Notes: generated by a model not told the origin, from the letters alone. DNA of 64,000 nt from Candidatus Peregrinibacteria bacterium (GCA_018658105.1 JABHVW010000015.1:1-64000), one strand, 5' to 3'. Shown: positions 27,067 through 36,847, counted from the first letter of the stretch. Translations and numbers: made by a program.

Positions 27067-28159
27067 AGCGAAAGCTCGGCTTCTTGTCACTCGATTTCCT
27101 TATAAATCTAGATTTGGGGGTGAGGAATTACACACAATTACCCTGATGAACGAATTTGATAAAAAGGGTTGCGAGGCTTTTTTTATGGGTTCATGTCCGA
27201 TTTTGCTGAAAGAATTTAGGAATGCTGGCTTTTCTGCGAGAAGGGCTTGGCTAGCAAAACCGCCAGTAACGAAAGTGTGGCTTTTACTTTTTACATTGAT
27301 GAGTCCGATTTTGTTTTTTTTGGCGGGCTGGTATTTATGGCGGGCGCGTATGAAATGGAAAGTGAATGTTTTATATAGCTTGTCTTTTGGGGAGAAACTT
27401 TTAATGACTCCGTGGGCGCGACTTTTTGGAATGAAAATTCTGTGGCTCGAACATGCGAGGATTGGAAATTGGTTTTATAAAAATCCGTGGCGAAGAATTT
27501 ATTCGATGTGGTCGAGGTGGGCGAAAGTTGTTGTAACTTCGAATGCAATGGTGAAATATTTGGAGCCTTATGTGCGAAATGTGACTGCGATTTCTTGCCC
27601 GGTAATTGTCGACAGAGTGTCGAGTTTGCCCGCGAATTTAGACAAGAAAGATGACAAGTTTTTGATAGGAACTGTGGCCCGATTGACAGTGGACAAAGGG
27701 GTAGACAAGATAGTCAGACTTGTCCACTCCAAACCTGATACGAGGCTTGTCATTGTTGGTGAGGGTCCACTTTTAGGTGACATAAAAAAGTTGGCCGATG
27801 AAGACCGTGTAACAATAATTCCGAGTCTGCCGAGGGAACAATTAATGGCACTTTATAAATCGCTGGATTTGTTTATTTTGGGGTCGATGGAAATGGATCC
27901 ATTTGGAATGGTGGCGGCCGAGGCGATGTATTTTGGGGCGCCGGTTTTGATGACAAATGTATGTGGAATTTCGGAGGATTTAGAAAACGGCCGAGAAGCA
28001 ATTATTGTTGATAAAAAATATTCTTCGATGGATAAGGCACTAAAAAAATTGATGCGCCACGATGAAACGCGCGGTGAGATTGCAGCGCGTGGGCAGGCCT
28101 TTGTTAAAAAGCAATATAGGCTTAGTGAAGCAATTGCTAAGTTTGAGGCTTTAATTTAA
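27056..28159 (+). CDS. GT4 family glycosyltransferase
   Basis: 367 residues. The GT-B fold is recognised by the N-terminal LLVTRFPYKSRFGGEELHTI loop, GTVARLTVDKGVDKIVRL, IVGEGPLLGDIKKLA and the donor-site segment LGSMEMDPFGMVAAEAMYFGAPVLMTNVCG. Residues ~78-100 are strongly hydrophobic (LLLFTLMSPILFFLAGWYLW), suggesting membrane association. It probably transfers a nucleotide-sugar to a lipid-linked or surface glycan. Its last codons overlap the stop of the convergent secreted-protein gene by 4 bp. The sugar specificity cannot be told. Confidence 0.88.
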   Translation: MKNVAKARLLVTRFPYKSRFGGEELHTITLMNEFDKKGCEAFFMGSCPILLKEFRNAGFSARRAWLAKPPVTKVWLLLFTLMSPILFFLAGWYLWRARMKWKVNVLYSLSFGEKLLMTPWARLFGMKILWLEHARIGNWFYKNPWRRIYSMWSRWAKVVVTSNAMVKYLEPYVRNVTAISCPVIVDRVSSLPANLDKKDDKFLIGTVARLTVDKGVDKIVRLVHSKPDTRLVIVGEGPLLGDIKKLADEDRVTIIPSLPREQLMALYKSLDLFILGSMEMDPFGMVAAEAMYFGAPVLMTNVCGISEDLENGREAIIVDKKYSSMDKALKKLMRHDETRGEIAARGQAFVKKQYRLSEAIAKFEALI

Positions 28160-29541
28160 AGGCCTTCTGGAAGATGCTTTTCAAGAAGTTCTGCTGCGAA
28201 TTCGCTTCCTGTTTGTCTAGCGATTGCTGATAAAAGACTTGTAACTCCAGCTTTAGCCCCCCTTGCATCATGTACTACGGGGTATATTTGTTCGATAATT
28301 GCAGAATCGTCTTCGTGTGCTTCGTGTGCGTCATCAGCTGAGCTTGCGCTTCCTTGGTAGCCTGCGTTTTTAGCATGTGCTAAAGCAATTTCTGCTGCTT
28401 TTTTTGCACTCTTTAGAATGTCTTTAATATTTAATTTTGTAAGTGCAGCTTTTAACCTTGCAGTATATTCATCTGCATTTGCAGATTCACCTGGAGTATT
28501 TAGTTTGTGAATTGCAGTTCGCATATCTGAGAAATGCGTGTTGGTTGGTGCTGGTGCAGTGCTTGGGTATGAGCCATCGTTTGCATAAACTAATGCCGTC
28601 ACTAATTGAACTTGCGCATATGCAAGCCAAGCTGCTGCGCTGTCATTGTTACCGGCTCCATTGAAGGCATTTTTTGCTTCAGCAAGTGATGCTTGTTGTG
28701 GCGCCGTAAGTGTTGCACCTTCTAATAGAGTGATTGCTGCAAATGCCTCGTTATATAAGGCTACAACTTCATTATAATTTTCTTCGTGATCTTCAATTAA
28801 CTTAGCAACTTCCCTATCTTGTCTTGAATCGTATGCTTCGATTCTTTCTCCATTGAAGCCGGTAACTTTGTGGTCAGTATCTTGAGCTGTTACGTGAGCT
28901 ATGAAAGCAGGGTCGCAAGGCATTTCGTCTTCGATTGAGCGGAAAGCATCCATAAGTAAAGATACTTCTGAGTCAGAGCGCATTTTAGGTTTCTTTTCAA
29001 TAACATCTGTAGTCGTAAGTCTTGGTACTGATGCAGCAAAAGCAAGTAATTCATTATATTCCTCTAGGATCTCTTGAATTTCTTCTAAATCTTCCTTTTC
29101 TGGGCTTTTTAGGACTTTACTATCGAAAGTTTTTAGCCTGGCATCTAAATCTTTTAGTCTTTTTGTAATCTCTTTTTGCGCTGGAATCATTCCATATTTC
29201 AGAGTAACTGCACTCCATCCTTTTTCTTCGTATCTATTTAGATTCATTGCATCGGATAAGCGCCCTGATAGAGTTGCTGCGTGCTCTGCTACTTCTGCGA
29301 TACTAAGATTGTCCTTAGGATTGTCTGGCTTTTCTTTACAGTAATAACGTGCTTCTTCTTCAGAGGGTGCGCTGCTGACAGTCAATGGACCAACAGCATC
29401 ATTTGCAGGTTTGAAAGTTTCTTGCATCCAGTTTCTCAAAGGAGTTGCTGCTTCAGCAATGCTTGGCGCTGCAAGTGTAAGCGCTAAAAGCGTGTTTCGC
29501 GCCGCTCTGGCTAGGCGTGGGAATGGTGTTCTTTCTGACAT
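28156..29541 (-). CDS. Secreted helical protein, function unknown
   Basis: 461 residues. A signal peptide (~10-32, ARNTLLALTLAAPSIAEA-AT) is followed by an Ala/Glu/Leu-rich, mostly helical protein with coiled-coil-like stretches (~105-175, ITKRLKDLDARLKTFDSKV...EEIQEILEEYNELLAFA; ~225-300; ~345-410). There are two cysteines after the signal peptide (YYCKEK, MPCDP) that could pair. No known domain was recognised. It is alone on the minus strand, convergent with a glycosyltransferase and followed upstream by another glycosyltransferase gene of the same orientation (29598-30623), 56 bp apart. Confidence 0.75.
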   Translation of the reverse strand: MSERTPFPRLARAARNTLLALTLAAPSIAEAATPLRNWMQETFKPANDAVGPLTVSSAPSEEEARYYCKEKPDNPKDNLSIAEVAEHAATLSGRLSDAMNLNRYEEKGWSAVTLKYGMIPAQKEITKRLKDLDARLKTFDSKVLKSPEKEDLEEIQEILEEYNELLAFAASVPRLTTTDVIEKKPKMRSDSEVSLLMDAFRSIEDEMPCDPAFIAHVTAQDTDHKVTGFNGERIEAYDSRQDREVAKLIEDHEENYNEVVALYNEAFAAITLLEGATLTAPQQASLAEAKNAFNGAGNNDSAAAWLAYAQVQLVTALVYANDGSYPSTAPAPTNTHFSDMRTAIHKLNTPGESANADEYTARLKAALTKLNIKDILKSAKKAAEIALAHAKNAGYQGSASSADDAHEAHEDDSAIIEQIYPVVHDARGAKAGVTSLLSAIARQTGSEFAAELLEKHLPEGL

Positions 29542-29597
29542 AAAAATGCAGCTATTTTTAAATTAAGAGCATTTTATATCACGTAAATGGCTGACTG

Positions 29598-30623
29598 TCA
29601 AGGCTTCAGGAGTTTGGCCGCTGACTCTTCCCATGAGAATTTTTGCGCTTGTTTTAGACCTTTTTCACGGTATTTTTCGGGAGATTTGAGGGTATTTTTG
29701 ATTGCTGCTACGAGTTCGCTGGTTGAGGTGGGATCGATTTTTATTGCAGCGTCACCTACTACCTCTGGAAGTGAGCTTGTCTTACTTGTGATTACTGGGC
29801 AGCCGCAGGCCATTGCTTCGAGGGGCGGAATGCCGAATCCTTCGTAAAGTGAGGGGAAAAGGAGAATTTGAGCTCGAGAATAGATTTCTGGGAGTAATTT
29901 GTGGCCGATGTAGCCTAATTTAAGGATGTTGCCATCTGCTTCGATTTTGCCGCGTTTGCCACCAACGATTACTAAGTTCAGGTCTGGATCATCGATTTTT
30001 TTGAAAGCCTCGATTATTCTTTTGAAGTTTTTGCGTGGAAGTGGTGTGCTAAGAGCGAGTAAATATTTATCTGGGAGGCTAATAGTTTTGTCTTTAGTTG
30101 GTTTGAATTCTGAAGTTACGGCTGGGTAAAGAGTGATTATTTTTTTATTTGCCGCTTCTGGTTTTATCTTTATTAGGTCTTTTTTTGTATTGTTTGAGAC
30201 GGTAATTAGAATGTTGCTGTTTTTTATTGCTCGGCCAAGAGTGAGTCGCTCAACCAATGTTGGGAAAAATGGGTGGTTTTTGGGGTGCAGAAATACGATA
30301 AGGTCGTGTACTACTGTTGCGATTTTCTGCCCTTTTGGTGCTATTGCAGGAAGAATATAGCTTGTTGGTGCTATAAAAAGGTCTAGTGGGTTTTTTTCGA
30401 GATGTCGTTTGAGATTTAAATGCCAAAAAATGCTGCGGCCAGGAATTTCAACTTGAAGTTCGGCTGGAAAGAGGCTGGTTATTTTCTTTGTATAAAGGAC
30501 GAATTTTGTATCTTTATCTGCAATTTTGATCAATGCACGGGTGAGTTCTTCAGTGTAACGACTTTTGCCCGCTCCTGAGCTATGCACCTCTCTGATATCT
30601 ACGCCAATGCTTTTTATTGCCAT
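29598..30623 (-). CDS. GT4 family glycosyltransferase (mannosyltransferase-like)
   Basis: 341 residues. N-terminus [22 protein letters not shown] is the GT4 pattern of the WbdB/mannosyltransferase-like subgroup (D-R...G-G-x-YT). Further blocks: [91 protein letters not shown], containing the EX7E motif (E...E) intact. It is a soluble GT-B enzyme acting on a surface polysaccharide or glycolipid. The three glycosyltransferases in this window are not adjacent to a polymerase or flippase gene. Confidence 0.9.
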   Translation of the reverse strand: MAIKSIGVDIREVHSSGAGKSRYTEELTRALIKIADKDTKFVLYTKKITSLFPAELQVEIPGRSIFWHLNLKRHLEKNPLDLFIAPTSYILPAIAPKGQKIATVVHDLIVFLHPKNHPFFPTLVERLTLGRAIKNSNILITVSNNTKKDLIKIKPEAANKKIITLYPAVTSEFKPTKDKTISLPDKYLLALSTPLPRKNFKRIIEAFKKIDDPDLNLVIVGGKRGKIEADGNILKLGYIGHKLLPEIYSRAQILLFPSLYEGFGIPPLEAMACGCPVITSKTSSLPEVVGDAAIKIDPTSTSELVAAIKNTLKSPEKYREKGLKQAQKFSWEESAAKLLKP

Positions 30624-30667
30624 GATGTATTTGCTTTGTTAAATTGTTCGTACATTTCTCCCCTATT

Positions 30668-31459
30668 ATGGCCGTAACAAAACGACTTAAACAAGGCTTT
30701 CTCAGATTGACCTTGGCGAAGAAGGCAATTCTTATCAGTAGTGGCGTGCTAATGCTTAGCCCACTTTTACCTTGGTGGGATAATAGTAATAGCTTTGGTG
30801 TGGGTGAAGTTTACCTTGGAATTCAGGGGCCGCTGTTTTTAGTTGGCGCACTTATAATGACTTTTGGAGCGATTTCTTTCTTTAATCTTTTCTTGCCACT
30901 TTTGGGTAAGAACTTTTTTAAACTGAGAAGAAAAAGTGGAATCACTGCGATGATGCTTGGTTTGCAAGCTTCATTTTTACTTGCGATTGGAAACTCTGTG
31001 TTTTTTCACCCGAGTTTTGGAACCAATATAAGTAATAAATCTACACGGTTTGGAATGCTTATGACTTTTGGGGCGCTTGCTGTGATGTTGATTGCAGGTT
31101 ATGTGACTTACAGACGCGAGTTGAAAATGGAAGATGAAACAGAAGATATTGAGGATATTATGACTAATGCTGAGCCTGTTCTGGTTAATCCTGAGCCGAC
31201 TTTTACACCTGCTGCGCGGCCGATTTCTAGGCCAACACCTGTAGATGTAAGTGAGGCAGTTCCACCGTCTATCCCGGCGAGAGCGAATTCTCCATATTCA
31301 AGACCGGCTGGTGCTTATGGTGGGGATCCGTTACAGTTGGATGCCAAAACCAGATATAAAATGATGAAATCTAGAGAGAGACAATCTAAAAATGCTGAAG
31401 GGAATCTGTGGGGTGGCGGTGCGATTGACGACAATATGAAAATTAGAACTGATCTATGA
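30668..31459 (+). CDS. Membrane protein with proline-rich cytoplasmic tail
   Basis: 263 residues from the ATG at 30668 (MAVTKRLKQGF); the TTG start in the track is less likely. Four hydrophobic helices lie at ~22-40 (AILISSGVLMLSPLLPW), ~55-80, ~92-112 and ~128-150, followed by a ~115-residue polar tail rich in Pro/Arg (TPAARPISRPTPVDVSEAVPPSIPARAN). No family recognised. Its stop overlaps the start of the zinc-ribbon gene (ATGA), which in turn overlaps purM, so the three form one operon. Confidence 0.75.
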   Translation: MAVTKRLKQGFLRLTLAKKAILISSGVLMLSPLLPWWDNSNSFGVGEVYLGIQGPLFLVGALIMTFGAISFFNLFLPLLGKNFFKLRRKSGITAMMLGLQASFLLAIGNSVFFHPSFGTNISNKSTRFGMLMTFGALAVMLIAGYVTYRRELKMEDETEDIEDIMTNAEPVLVNPEPTFTPAARPISRPTPVDVSEAVPPSIPARANSPYSRPAGAYGGDPLQLDAKTRYKMMKSRERQSKNAEGNLWGGGAIDDNMKIRTDL

Positions 31460-31671
31460 GTGAAAATATAATGTTGTTTTACTGTAAGACCTGTCAAAGG
31501 GCGAGCAAGGATGCCAAAAAGCATCCTAAAAAATACGAATATAAATGCCCGCACTGCAAAGGTGATCGGGTTGTTTTTGGTACAGAAAAGGCGATTTGTG
31601 ATTTTTTCAGAATTAAAGAAACAATGCTTGCAAGAATGCTGAGTGACGCTCCTAACCCAGAAAAGAAATGA
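31456..31671 (+). CDS. Small zinc-ribbon protein
   Basis: 71 residues. Two CxxC knuckles (CKTC at ~10-13 and CPHC at ~31-34) with a basic segment between them make a zinc ribbon, followed by a helix (KAICDFFRIKETMLARMLSDA). It may bind nucleic acid or a protein partner. ATGA overlaps at both ends tie it to the membrane-protein gene and purM, which supports it being real. Confidence 0.75.
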   Translation: MSENIMLFYCKTCQRASKDAKKHPKKYEYKCPHCKGDRVVFGTEKAICDFFRIKETMLARMLSDAPNPEKK

Positions 31672-32672
31672 CAACTTACGAAGATTCTGGCGTAAATGTG
31701 GAGAAAGGGGATGCATGTTCTCGATTGGCTTATGAAGCTGCGAAGGCAACTTTTGCAGGTCGTGAAGGCATGATTGGGGCTCCTGCTATTTTAGAAGGTG
31801 GCTTTAGTGGCGCGATTGATATGGGAGATTTTTTTCTAGTGCAAAATGACGATGGGGTCGGAAGCAAAATGATGGTGGCCGAAGCGCTTGGTATTTTTGA
31901 TACTGTTGGGCGAGATTTGGTGGCGATGGTTGCGGATGATGCTATTTGCGTTGGGGCGGAGGTAATTTCTTTGACCAATACTGTGGACATTGAATCTGTT
32001 GATGAAGCTGTTATTGGGCCGATGATGGAGGGCTTGCGGGAAGCGTGTTTGGAGCAAAAAATTGTGGTTCCTGGTGGAGAGATTGCTGAACTTGGTGGCC
32101 AGGTGAATGGGGTGATTTGGAATGCTACGGCAGTTGGAATTGTTGAGAAAGACAAATTTATTGATGGCTCAAAGATTGCCGCAGGTGATGTGATTTTAGG
32201 ATTGCGTTCTGCTGGTTTTCGCTCAAATGGATTTAGTTTGATTCGGAAAATTTTGACTGACAAATTTGGTGAAGATTGGGCATCTGCTGAGTTTGCCGAT
32301 GGGCAGACTTGGGGTGAAGTGGTGCTTGAGCCGAGCTTGATTTATCATCGAGGGCTTTTGAATTTACTTGGAGCTTATGGTGAGGCGAGGCCTGTTGATG
32401 TGCATGGTTTGGTGCATGTGACTGGGGGTGGATTAGATGCGAACTTTGCTCGTGTGCTGCCGGAAGGCTTGCGCGCCGAGTGGGGGGATTTGTGGGCGCC
32501 GCATGAGGCGATGGTGAAGTTGATGGAGATTGGCTCTGTGCCTGATGACGAGGCGCGCAAGACTTGGAATATGGGGACTGGAATGATTGTGGTTGTGGCA
32601 GAATCTGATGTTGATGCTGCGATTGCTGCGTTGGATGGCTTTGAAGTTAAGGCTGTTGGTAAGGTGGCGTAA
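31668..32672 (+). CDS. purM: Phosphoribosylformylglycinamidine cyclo-ligase (AIR synthetase)
   Basis: 334 residues; PurM makes 5-aminoimidazole ribonucleotide from FGAM and ATP, step five of purine synthesis. The family pattern is present: TYEDSGVNVEKGDA near the N-terminus, NDDGVGSKMMVAEALG (DGVGTK motif), MVADDAICVGAEVISLTNTVDIE, GGEIAELGG, LRSAGFRSNGFSLIRK and HVTGGGLDANFARVLPEG. Length fits. It starts inside the zinc-ribbon stop (ATGA). The other pathway genes seen here, purL and purQ/S, are 6 kb away on the minus strand. Confidence 0.92.
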   Translation: MTTYEDSGVNVEKGDACSRLAYEAAKATFAGREGMIGAPAILEGGFSGAIDMGDFFLVQNDDGVGSKMMVAEALGIFDTVGRDLVAMVADDAICVGAEVISLTNTVDIESVDEAVIGPMMEGLREACLEQKIVVPGGEIAELGGQVNGVIWNATAVGIVEKDKFIDGSKIAAGDVILGLRSAGFRSNGFSLIRKILTDKFGEDWASAEFADGQTWGEVVLEPSLIYHRGLLNLLGAYGEARPVDVHGLVHVTGGGLDANFARVLPEGLRAEWGDLWAPHEAMVKLMEIGSVPDDEARKTWNMGTGMIVVVAESDVDAAIAALDGFEVKAVGKVA

Positions 32673-32734
32673 TGGCGTAATGGTTTCAGCTTTTTTTCAG
32701 GTATTTTTCAGATTTCTTTGTTTAGTGTGGAAGC

Positions 32735-33601
32735 ATGAAAGTTTCCGCCCTGCCAATTTCTGACCCTAGGTATCCTGCATTGCTGCGCGAAATTTATGAT
32801 CCGCCGGCGCAATTGTTTTACGTGGGGAATTTAGATGTACTTGAAAGGCAATGCATTGCGATTGTTGGTACGAGGCGGTGCAGCTCATATGGTGAGTCGA
32901 AGGCTTATTCTTTTGCGAAAGATTTGAGCCGGCATGGGGTTTGTGTTGTGAGCGGTCTTGCTTATGGCATTGATGCGGCTGCGCACAAAGGTGCGCTTGA
33001 GGGCAGTGGCTCGACTATTGCAGTTTTGGCGCAGGGTTTGCCCGAAATAATGCCAAGACGGAATGTTTGGTTGGCGAAGAAAATTGTTGAAAAAGGAGGT
33101 TTGCTTTTGTGTGAGAAAGAGGCCGGAAGTGAAACTTTTAAGTCGAGTTATTTAGAAAGGAATAGGCTGATATCTGGGCTGTGTAAAGGCACCTTATTGA
33201 TTGAAGCTCCGTGGCGAAGTGGAGCATTAAATACTGCTAAACATGCCCTTAATCAAAATAGGGAAGTAATGGCGATTCCTGGTCGCATTGGTGATGAAAT
33301 GAGTTCGGGTACCAATAAGTTGTTGCAAGGCGGCGCTCGCTTGATAATGGGGTCTGACGAGCTGATTGAAGCGCTTGGCCTAAGGTATGAAAGCCTGGCA
33401 ATTGAAGGTTTGACTGGCCTGCAGTTGGAGCTGGTGAATTTGCTTAAGAAAAATGCGCTGACTGGCTCTGAACTTGGTGAGCTTTTTGCTGGAGATTTAA
33501 AAAATTTATATTCTGCTCTAGGTGCACTTGAGCTGAATGGAATTGTGAAATTAACAAATGAAATGCGCTATGCAGTTTGCTCTGGCGGCAGAGGCGGCTG
33601 A
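32735..33601 (+). CDS. dprA: DNA processing protein DprA (Smf)
   Basis: 288 residues. DprA binds incoming single-stranded DNA and loads RecA during transformation. The Rossmann-like core is clear: IAIVGTRRCSSYGESKAY, VVSGLAYGIDAAAHKGAL, FKSSYLERNRLISGLCKGTLLIEA, SGALNTAKHALNQNREVMAIPG and SGTNKLLQGGARLI. A C-terminal winged-helix (~225-280) follows. The N-terminal SAM-like domain is reduced. The 3' end overlaps the convergent pilB gene by 34 bp. With the type IV pilus ATPase, recA and recX close by, natural transformation is plausible. Confidence 0.95.
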   Translation: MKVSALPISDPRYPALLREIYDPPAQLFYVGNLDVLERQCIAIVGTRRCSSYGESKAYSFAKDLSRHGVCVVSGLAYGIDAAAHKGALEGSGSTIAVLAQGLPEIMPRRNVWLAKKIVEKGGLLLCEKEAGSETFKSSYLERNRLISGLCKGTLLIEAPWRSGALNTAKHALNQNREVMAIPGRIGDEMSSGTNKLLQGGARLIMGSDELIEALGLRYESLAIEGLTGLQLELVNLLKKNALTGSELGELFAGDLKNLYSALGALELNGIVKLTNEMRYAVCSGGRGG

Positions 33602-35367
33602 GTTGCTTGTGGTGCCTGAGTCGCTTGTGGCGCTTCTGTATCATTCTCGATTCTTTCTTTAGTGCTGTGAACTGAGATGTCTGTGACACGTTCAATTTCG
33701 CTTAGACTTGTGAAACCGCGAAGTACTTTTGATATTCCGTCTTCACCCATTGTGAACATACCTTGCTTACGGATAATTTCGAAAAGTTCGCTAGTAGATG
33801 CTCCGGCTAGGATTTTCTCTTTTAGCTCGTCTGTGTTTTCGAATATTTCGGCAACTGCAAGCTGGCCAAGGTAACCTGTTTGGCTACACTTTTCACAGCC
33901 GGCTCCCTTTGGAAGAGTTGGAGGCAATGTCATGTTAACGCTTGGGTCAATTTGACTCATGCCCTTCAAAGCTTCGTTAATTGTTTGCCTTTCTGCATCG
34001 CTTAATGGATGTTGTTCTGCACAGTATGGACAGATTTTACGAACCAAACGCTGCGCCAGGACCATGCTTAAAGAAGGTGCAATCATGAATGGTTTAAGGC
34101 CAATATTTTGGAGTCGAGGCACTGTTTCTATTGCACTATTTGTGTGCAAAGTACTTAGCAAAATGTGACCGGTTAGTGCGGCTTGTGCAGCAGTTTCGGC
34201 CGTGTCATTGTCACGTATTTCACCAATCATAACTATGTCTGGATCTTGCCTTAAAATTGCACGTAGACCTGTGCTGAATGTGTAATCACGCTTTTGGTTT
34301 ATTTGACTCTGAGTAATACCTTTCAAATGATATTCGATTGGATCTTCGAGAGTTATGATTTTGTTTTCGGGCTGATTGAACTGATTCAAAAGGGCATATA
34401 GCGTTGTTGTTTTACCTGAGCCAGTTGGGCCGGTAACAAGTACCATTCCATTTGGCAAAGTAAGCGCCTTTTGTAGTAGTGCTAGGTTGCGACCTTCGTA
34501 ACCGAGGTCTTCAAAACTAAGTGATTTCTTTTTTGAGTCGAGAAGCCTACATACAAAACTTTCTGAATATTCAGTTGGGATTGAAGAGACACGAACGTCA
34601 ATTTTTCGTTCGTTTACATTGAAGAAAAATCTTCCGTCTTGTGGAATATTATCCACATTCAATTTCATTCCTGCTTTGTATTTCAGCTGATTGCTGATGT
34701 AGTTGTATGTTCCGCGATCAATTTGCAAAACTTCTTGGAGTACGCCATCGATTCTGAAACGAACCACAACCGTGCCGTCTTCTGGCTGGAAATGGATGTC
34801 TGATGCGCCGGTTTTTAGCGCACCTACGTTAATAAAATTCAGTGCTTCCTCAGCAGTAACTGATTGAATTTTCGTTTTAAGAGAACTTAAGTTTTCAATT
34901 TCTTGCTGATATGACTCGATTTTTTCTTCGTCAATTATATTCTCCGTTTTGATCTCATGTACTTTTGAAAGATCTCCATATGCCTGCAGTGCAGCCTTAA
35001 GACCTGTCTCTGATGCGAGGTTTACATTGATTGCAAAACCTTCATCTTTTAGTTTGCGAATAATTGCCTGAGTGCCAGGGCTTGTTGGATGCACAATTGC
35101 GATACGGATTTTTTTACCCACTTTGAAAAATGGGATTACCATAGACTGATTTGCATCTTGGCCTGAAACAAGCTTTAGATGATCTGGATTTATATGGACA
35201 CTTGCGATGTCTATATAATTCATACCCATTTTTTGGGCACGACCAGCTGCTTCTCGTTCCTCAAAATCACGGTTAATCGAAGTCACCGGATTTGCACCCA
35301 CAGCTTTGTCAGCTGTTACACGTGCATCGGTTTGAACTTGTGTAGTTGCGTAATTCTGGTCTGCCAT
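33568..35367 (-). CDS. pilB: Type IV pilus assembly / type II secretion ATPase (PilB/GspE)
   Basis: 599 residues. N-terminal T2SSE_N-like domain ~50-160, then the ATPase: Walker A GPTGSGKTTTLYAL, an Asp box IITLEDPIEYH, Walker B-region DPDIVMIGEIRDNDTAETAAQAALTGH and the His box LLSTLHTN. A tetracysteine zinc site (CPYC ... CEKC) lies in the C-terminal part, as in PilB/GspE. PilB powers pilus extension at the inner membrane. The tail is a Gln/Pro/Ala-rich run (APQATQAPQATQ) coded in the overlap with dprA. TATAAT lies 15 nt before the ATG. Partner genes (pilC, pilT) are not in the window. Confidence 0.93.
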   Translation of the reverse strand: MADQNYATTQVQTDARVTADKAVGANPVTSINRDFEEREAAGRAQKMGMNYIDIASVHINPDHLKLVSGQDANQSMVIPFFKVGKKIRIAIVHPTSPGTQAIIRKLKDEGFAINVNLASETGLKAALQAYGDLSKVHEIKTENIIDEEKIESYQQEIENLSSLKTKIQSVTAEEALNFINVGALKTGASDIHFQPEDGTVVVRFRIDGVLQEVLQIDRGTYNYISNQLKYKAGMKLNVDNIPQDGRFFFNVNERKIDVRVSSIPTEYSESFVCRLLDSKKKSLSFEDLGYEGRNLALLQKALTLPNGMVLVTGPTGSGKTTTLYALLNQFNQPENKIITLEDPIEYHLKGITQSQINQKRDYTFSTGLRAILRQDPDIVMIGEIRDNDTAETAAQAALTGHILLSTLHTNSAIETVPRLQNIGLKPFMIAPSLSMVLAQRLVRKICPYCAEQHPLSDAERQTINEALKGMSQIDPSVNMTLPPTLPKGAGCEKCSQTGYLGQLAVAEIFENTDELKEKILAGASTSELFEIIRKQGMFTMGEDGISKVLRGFTSLSEIERVTDISVHSTKERIENDTEAPQATQAPQATQPPLPPEQTA

Positions 35368-35436
35368 CGCGGATTAGCTATAATTATATCTAACAATTAT
35401 AGCAGATCTTACCTGTTTTGACCAGTGTTTAGAGGC

Positions 35437-36720
35437 TTATTTTGCTCCTTTCACAGCTTCAACGATTTGTTCTGCTTCTTCTTCTGTAACTCCATCAACT
35501 TGAGTAAAGTCTTTAGCACTTAGACCCTTAAGCTGTGCAACCTGTTCAAGGCTTACTGCAGCCAATTTCTCTTTAATCTCGTCTGATAGGTCAAGCTCTG
35601 TAATCATCATTACTACTTCTGGCTCAGCTGGCTTAGCTGCTGCACTAGATGATGACTTACCACCAGAACCTTCTGAAGATTTACCTGCTGGTGCTGGTGA
35701 CATATCTGGATCTGCATCAAGGATGTCAATTTCCCAACCTGTTAAGTTTGAAGCCAAACGTACATTTTGACCATTTTTACCAATCGCTAGAGCTCTTTGA
35801 TCTTGAGCAACATAGACTTTTGCGAGTTTTTTATCTTCTTCTACCTCTACTTTTGCAATTTTTGCTGGTTTGAGCGCCTCTTGGATGAATTTAGCAGCAT
35901 TTTCATCCCAAGGAATTACATCAATTCTTTCACCTGAAAGTTCTTGAGTTATAGTTTGAACACGGCTACCTCCTTGACCTACACAAGCCCCAATTGGATC
36001 TACTTGCTCATCATTTGAATGAACAGCAACTTTACAACGAACACCAGGTTCGCGGGCAATACCCTTGATCTCAACTGTTCCAGCTTTGATTTCTGGAATT
36101 TCTAACTCCATAAGCTTTGCAACAAGCTTAGGATGAGTTCTTGAAATTAGAAGCTGTGGCCCCTTGTTGGTTTTAATTACTTTATCTAGATATAATTTGA
36201 TTCTTTGCCCACCATAGTATTGCTCAGTAGGAATTTGCTCACGAGCTGGCAGCAATGCTGTGATTCCGCCAAGTTCAACATAGACATGATTGTTGTCTAC
36301 ACGGTGGATTAGAGCATTGATTAATTCGTTTTGACGTTCTTTGAAAGTTTCGAACATGAAATCACGTTCTGCCTCTTGAATTCTTTGGATAATCACTTGT
36401 TTTGCTGCTTGTGCAGCGATTCTTCCGTAACTAATTGGAGTTACATCTATGCGAACTTCTTCTTCAACTTTGATATCTTTGTTTATCTTTTTTGCAGCAG
36501 AAAGAGAAATTTCATATTCTTCATTTTCAACTTCATCTACTACTTCTTTAACAATAAAAACAGACACATTTTCTGTTTTTGCATCAATGTCTACATCAAT
36601 AACTTGGTCTTTTGTACCGTAGTCTTTTCTGTAAGCTGTTCGAATTGCAGCTTCTACTATCTCAAGAATAGTTTCTTCAGGCAGGCTTTTTTCGCTACAT
36701 AGTTGTCGGATTGCCGACAT
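35437..36720 (-). CDS. nusA: Transcription termination/antitermination factor NusA
   Basis: 427 residues from MSAIRQLCSEKSLPEETI; the track's start five codons earlier (MHHQF, 36735) is equally possible. NusA binds RNA polymerase and nascent RNA to modulate pausing and termination. Domains: N-terminal RNAP-binding ~1-120, S1 ~128-195 (NALIHRVDNNHVYVELGGITALLP), KH1 ~225-275 with VDPIGACVGQGGSRVQTI, KH2 ~290-345 with AIGKNGQNVRLAS, then a Ser/Gly linker and a C-terminal helix-hairpin-helix (LEQVAQLKGLSAKDF). It is not next to rimP or infB as in many bacteria. Upstream lie a 14-bp palindrome and a 50-bp inverted repeat. Confidence 0.95.
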   Translation of the reverse strand: MSAIRQLCSEKSLPEETILEIVEAAIRTAYRKDYGTKDQVIDVDIDAKTENVSVFIVKEVVDEVENEEYEISLSAAKKINKDIKVEEEVRIDVTPISYGRIAAQAAKQVIIQRIQEAERDFMFETFKERQNELINALIHRVDNNHVYVELGGITALLPAREQIPTEQYYGGQRIKLYLDKVIKTNKGPQLLISRTHPKLVAKLMELEIPEIKAGTVEIKGIAREPGVRCKVAVHSNDEQVDPIGACVGQGGSRVQTITQELSGERIDVIPWDENAAKFIQEALKPAKIAKVEVEEDKKLAKVYVAQDQRALAIGKNGQNVRLASNLTGWEIDILDADPDMSPAPAGKSSEGSGGKSSSSAAAKPAEPEVVMMITELDLSDEIKEKLAAVSLEQVAQLKGLSAKDFTQVDGVTEEEAEQIVEAVKGAK

Positions 36721-36763
36721 AAATTGATGATGCATTTTGATTTGTTGTTATGGGAAGATCAGC

Positions 36764-36832
36764 AGGGTAATTACCCTACGATCAATTTATTACGATTATG
36801 TGCCTGGATTTTAGCGTAATCGTAATAAATTG
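36764..36832. repeat. Two palindromes upstream of nusA
   Basis: A perfect 14-bp palindrome AGGGTAATTACCCT (36764-36777) and a perfect inverted repeat with 16-bp arms CAATTTATTACGATTA / TAATCGTAATAAATTG (36783-36798, 36817-36832) around an 18-bp loop. They occupy nearly the whole recX-nusA spacer. Neither is followed by a T run, so a standard terminator is unlikely; an operator or RNA hairpin in the nusA leader is possible. Confidence 0.7.
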
Positions 36833-36847
36833 GCAAGTGATGAGAGA

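Noticed and set aside
31459-33601. TGA recoded as glycine (code 25)
   Set aside because: Several genes end at TGA exactly where families end (zinc-ribbon protein, dprA, the glycosyltransferase at 9613), so TGA is a stop.
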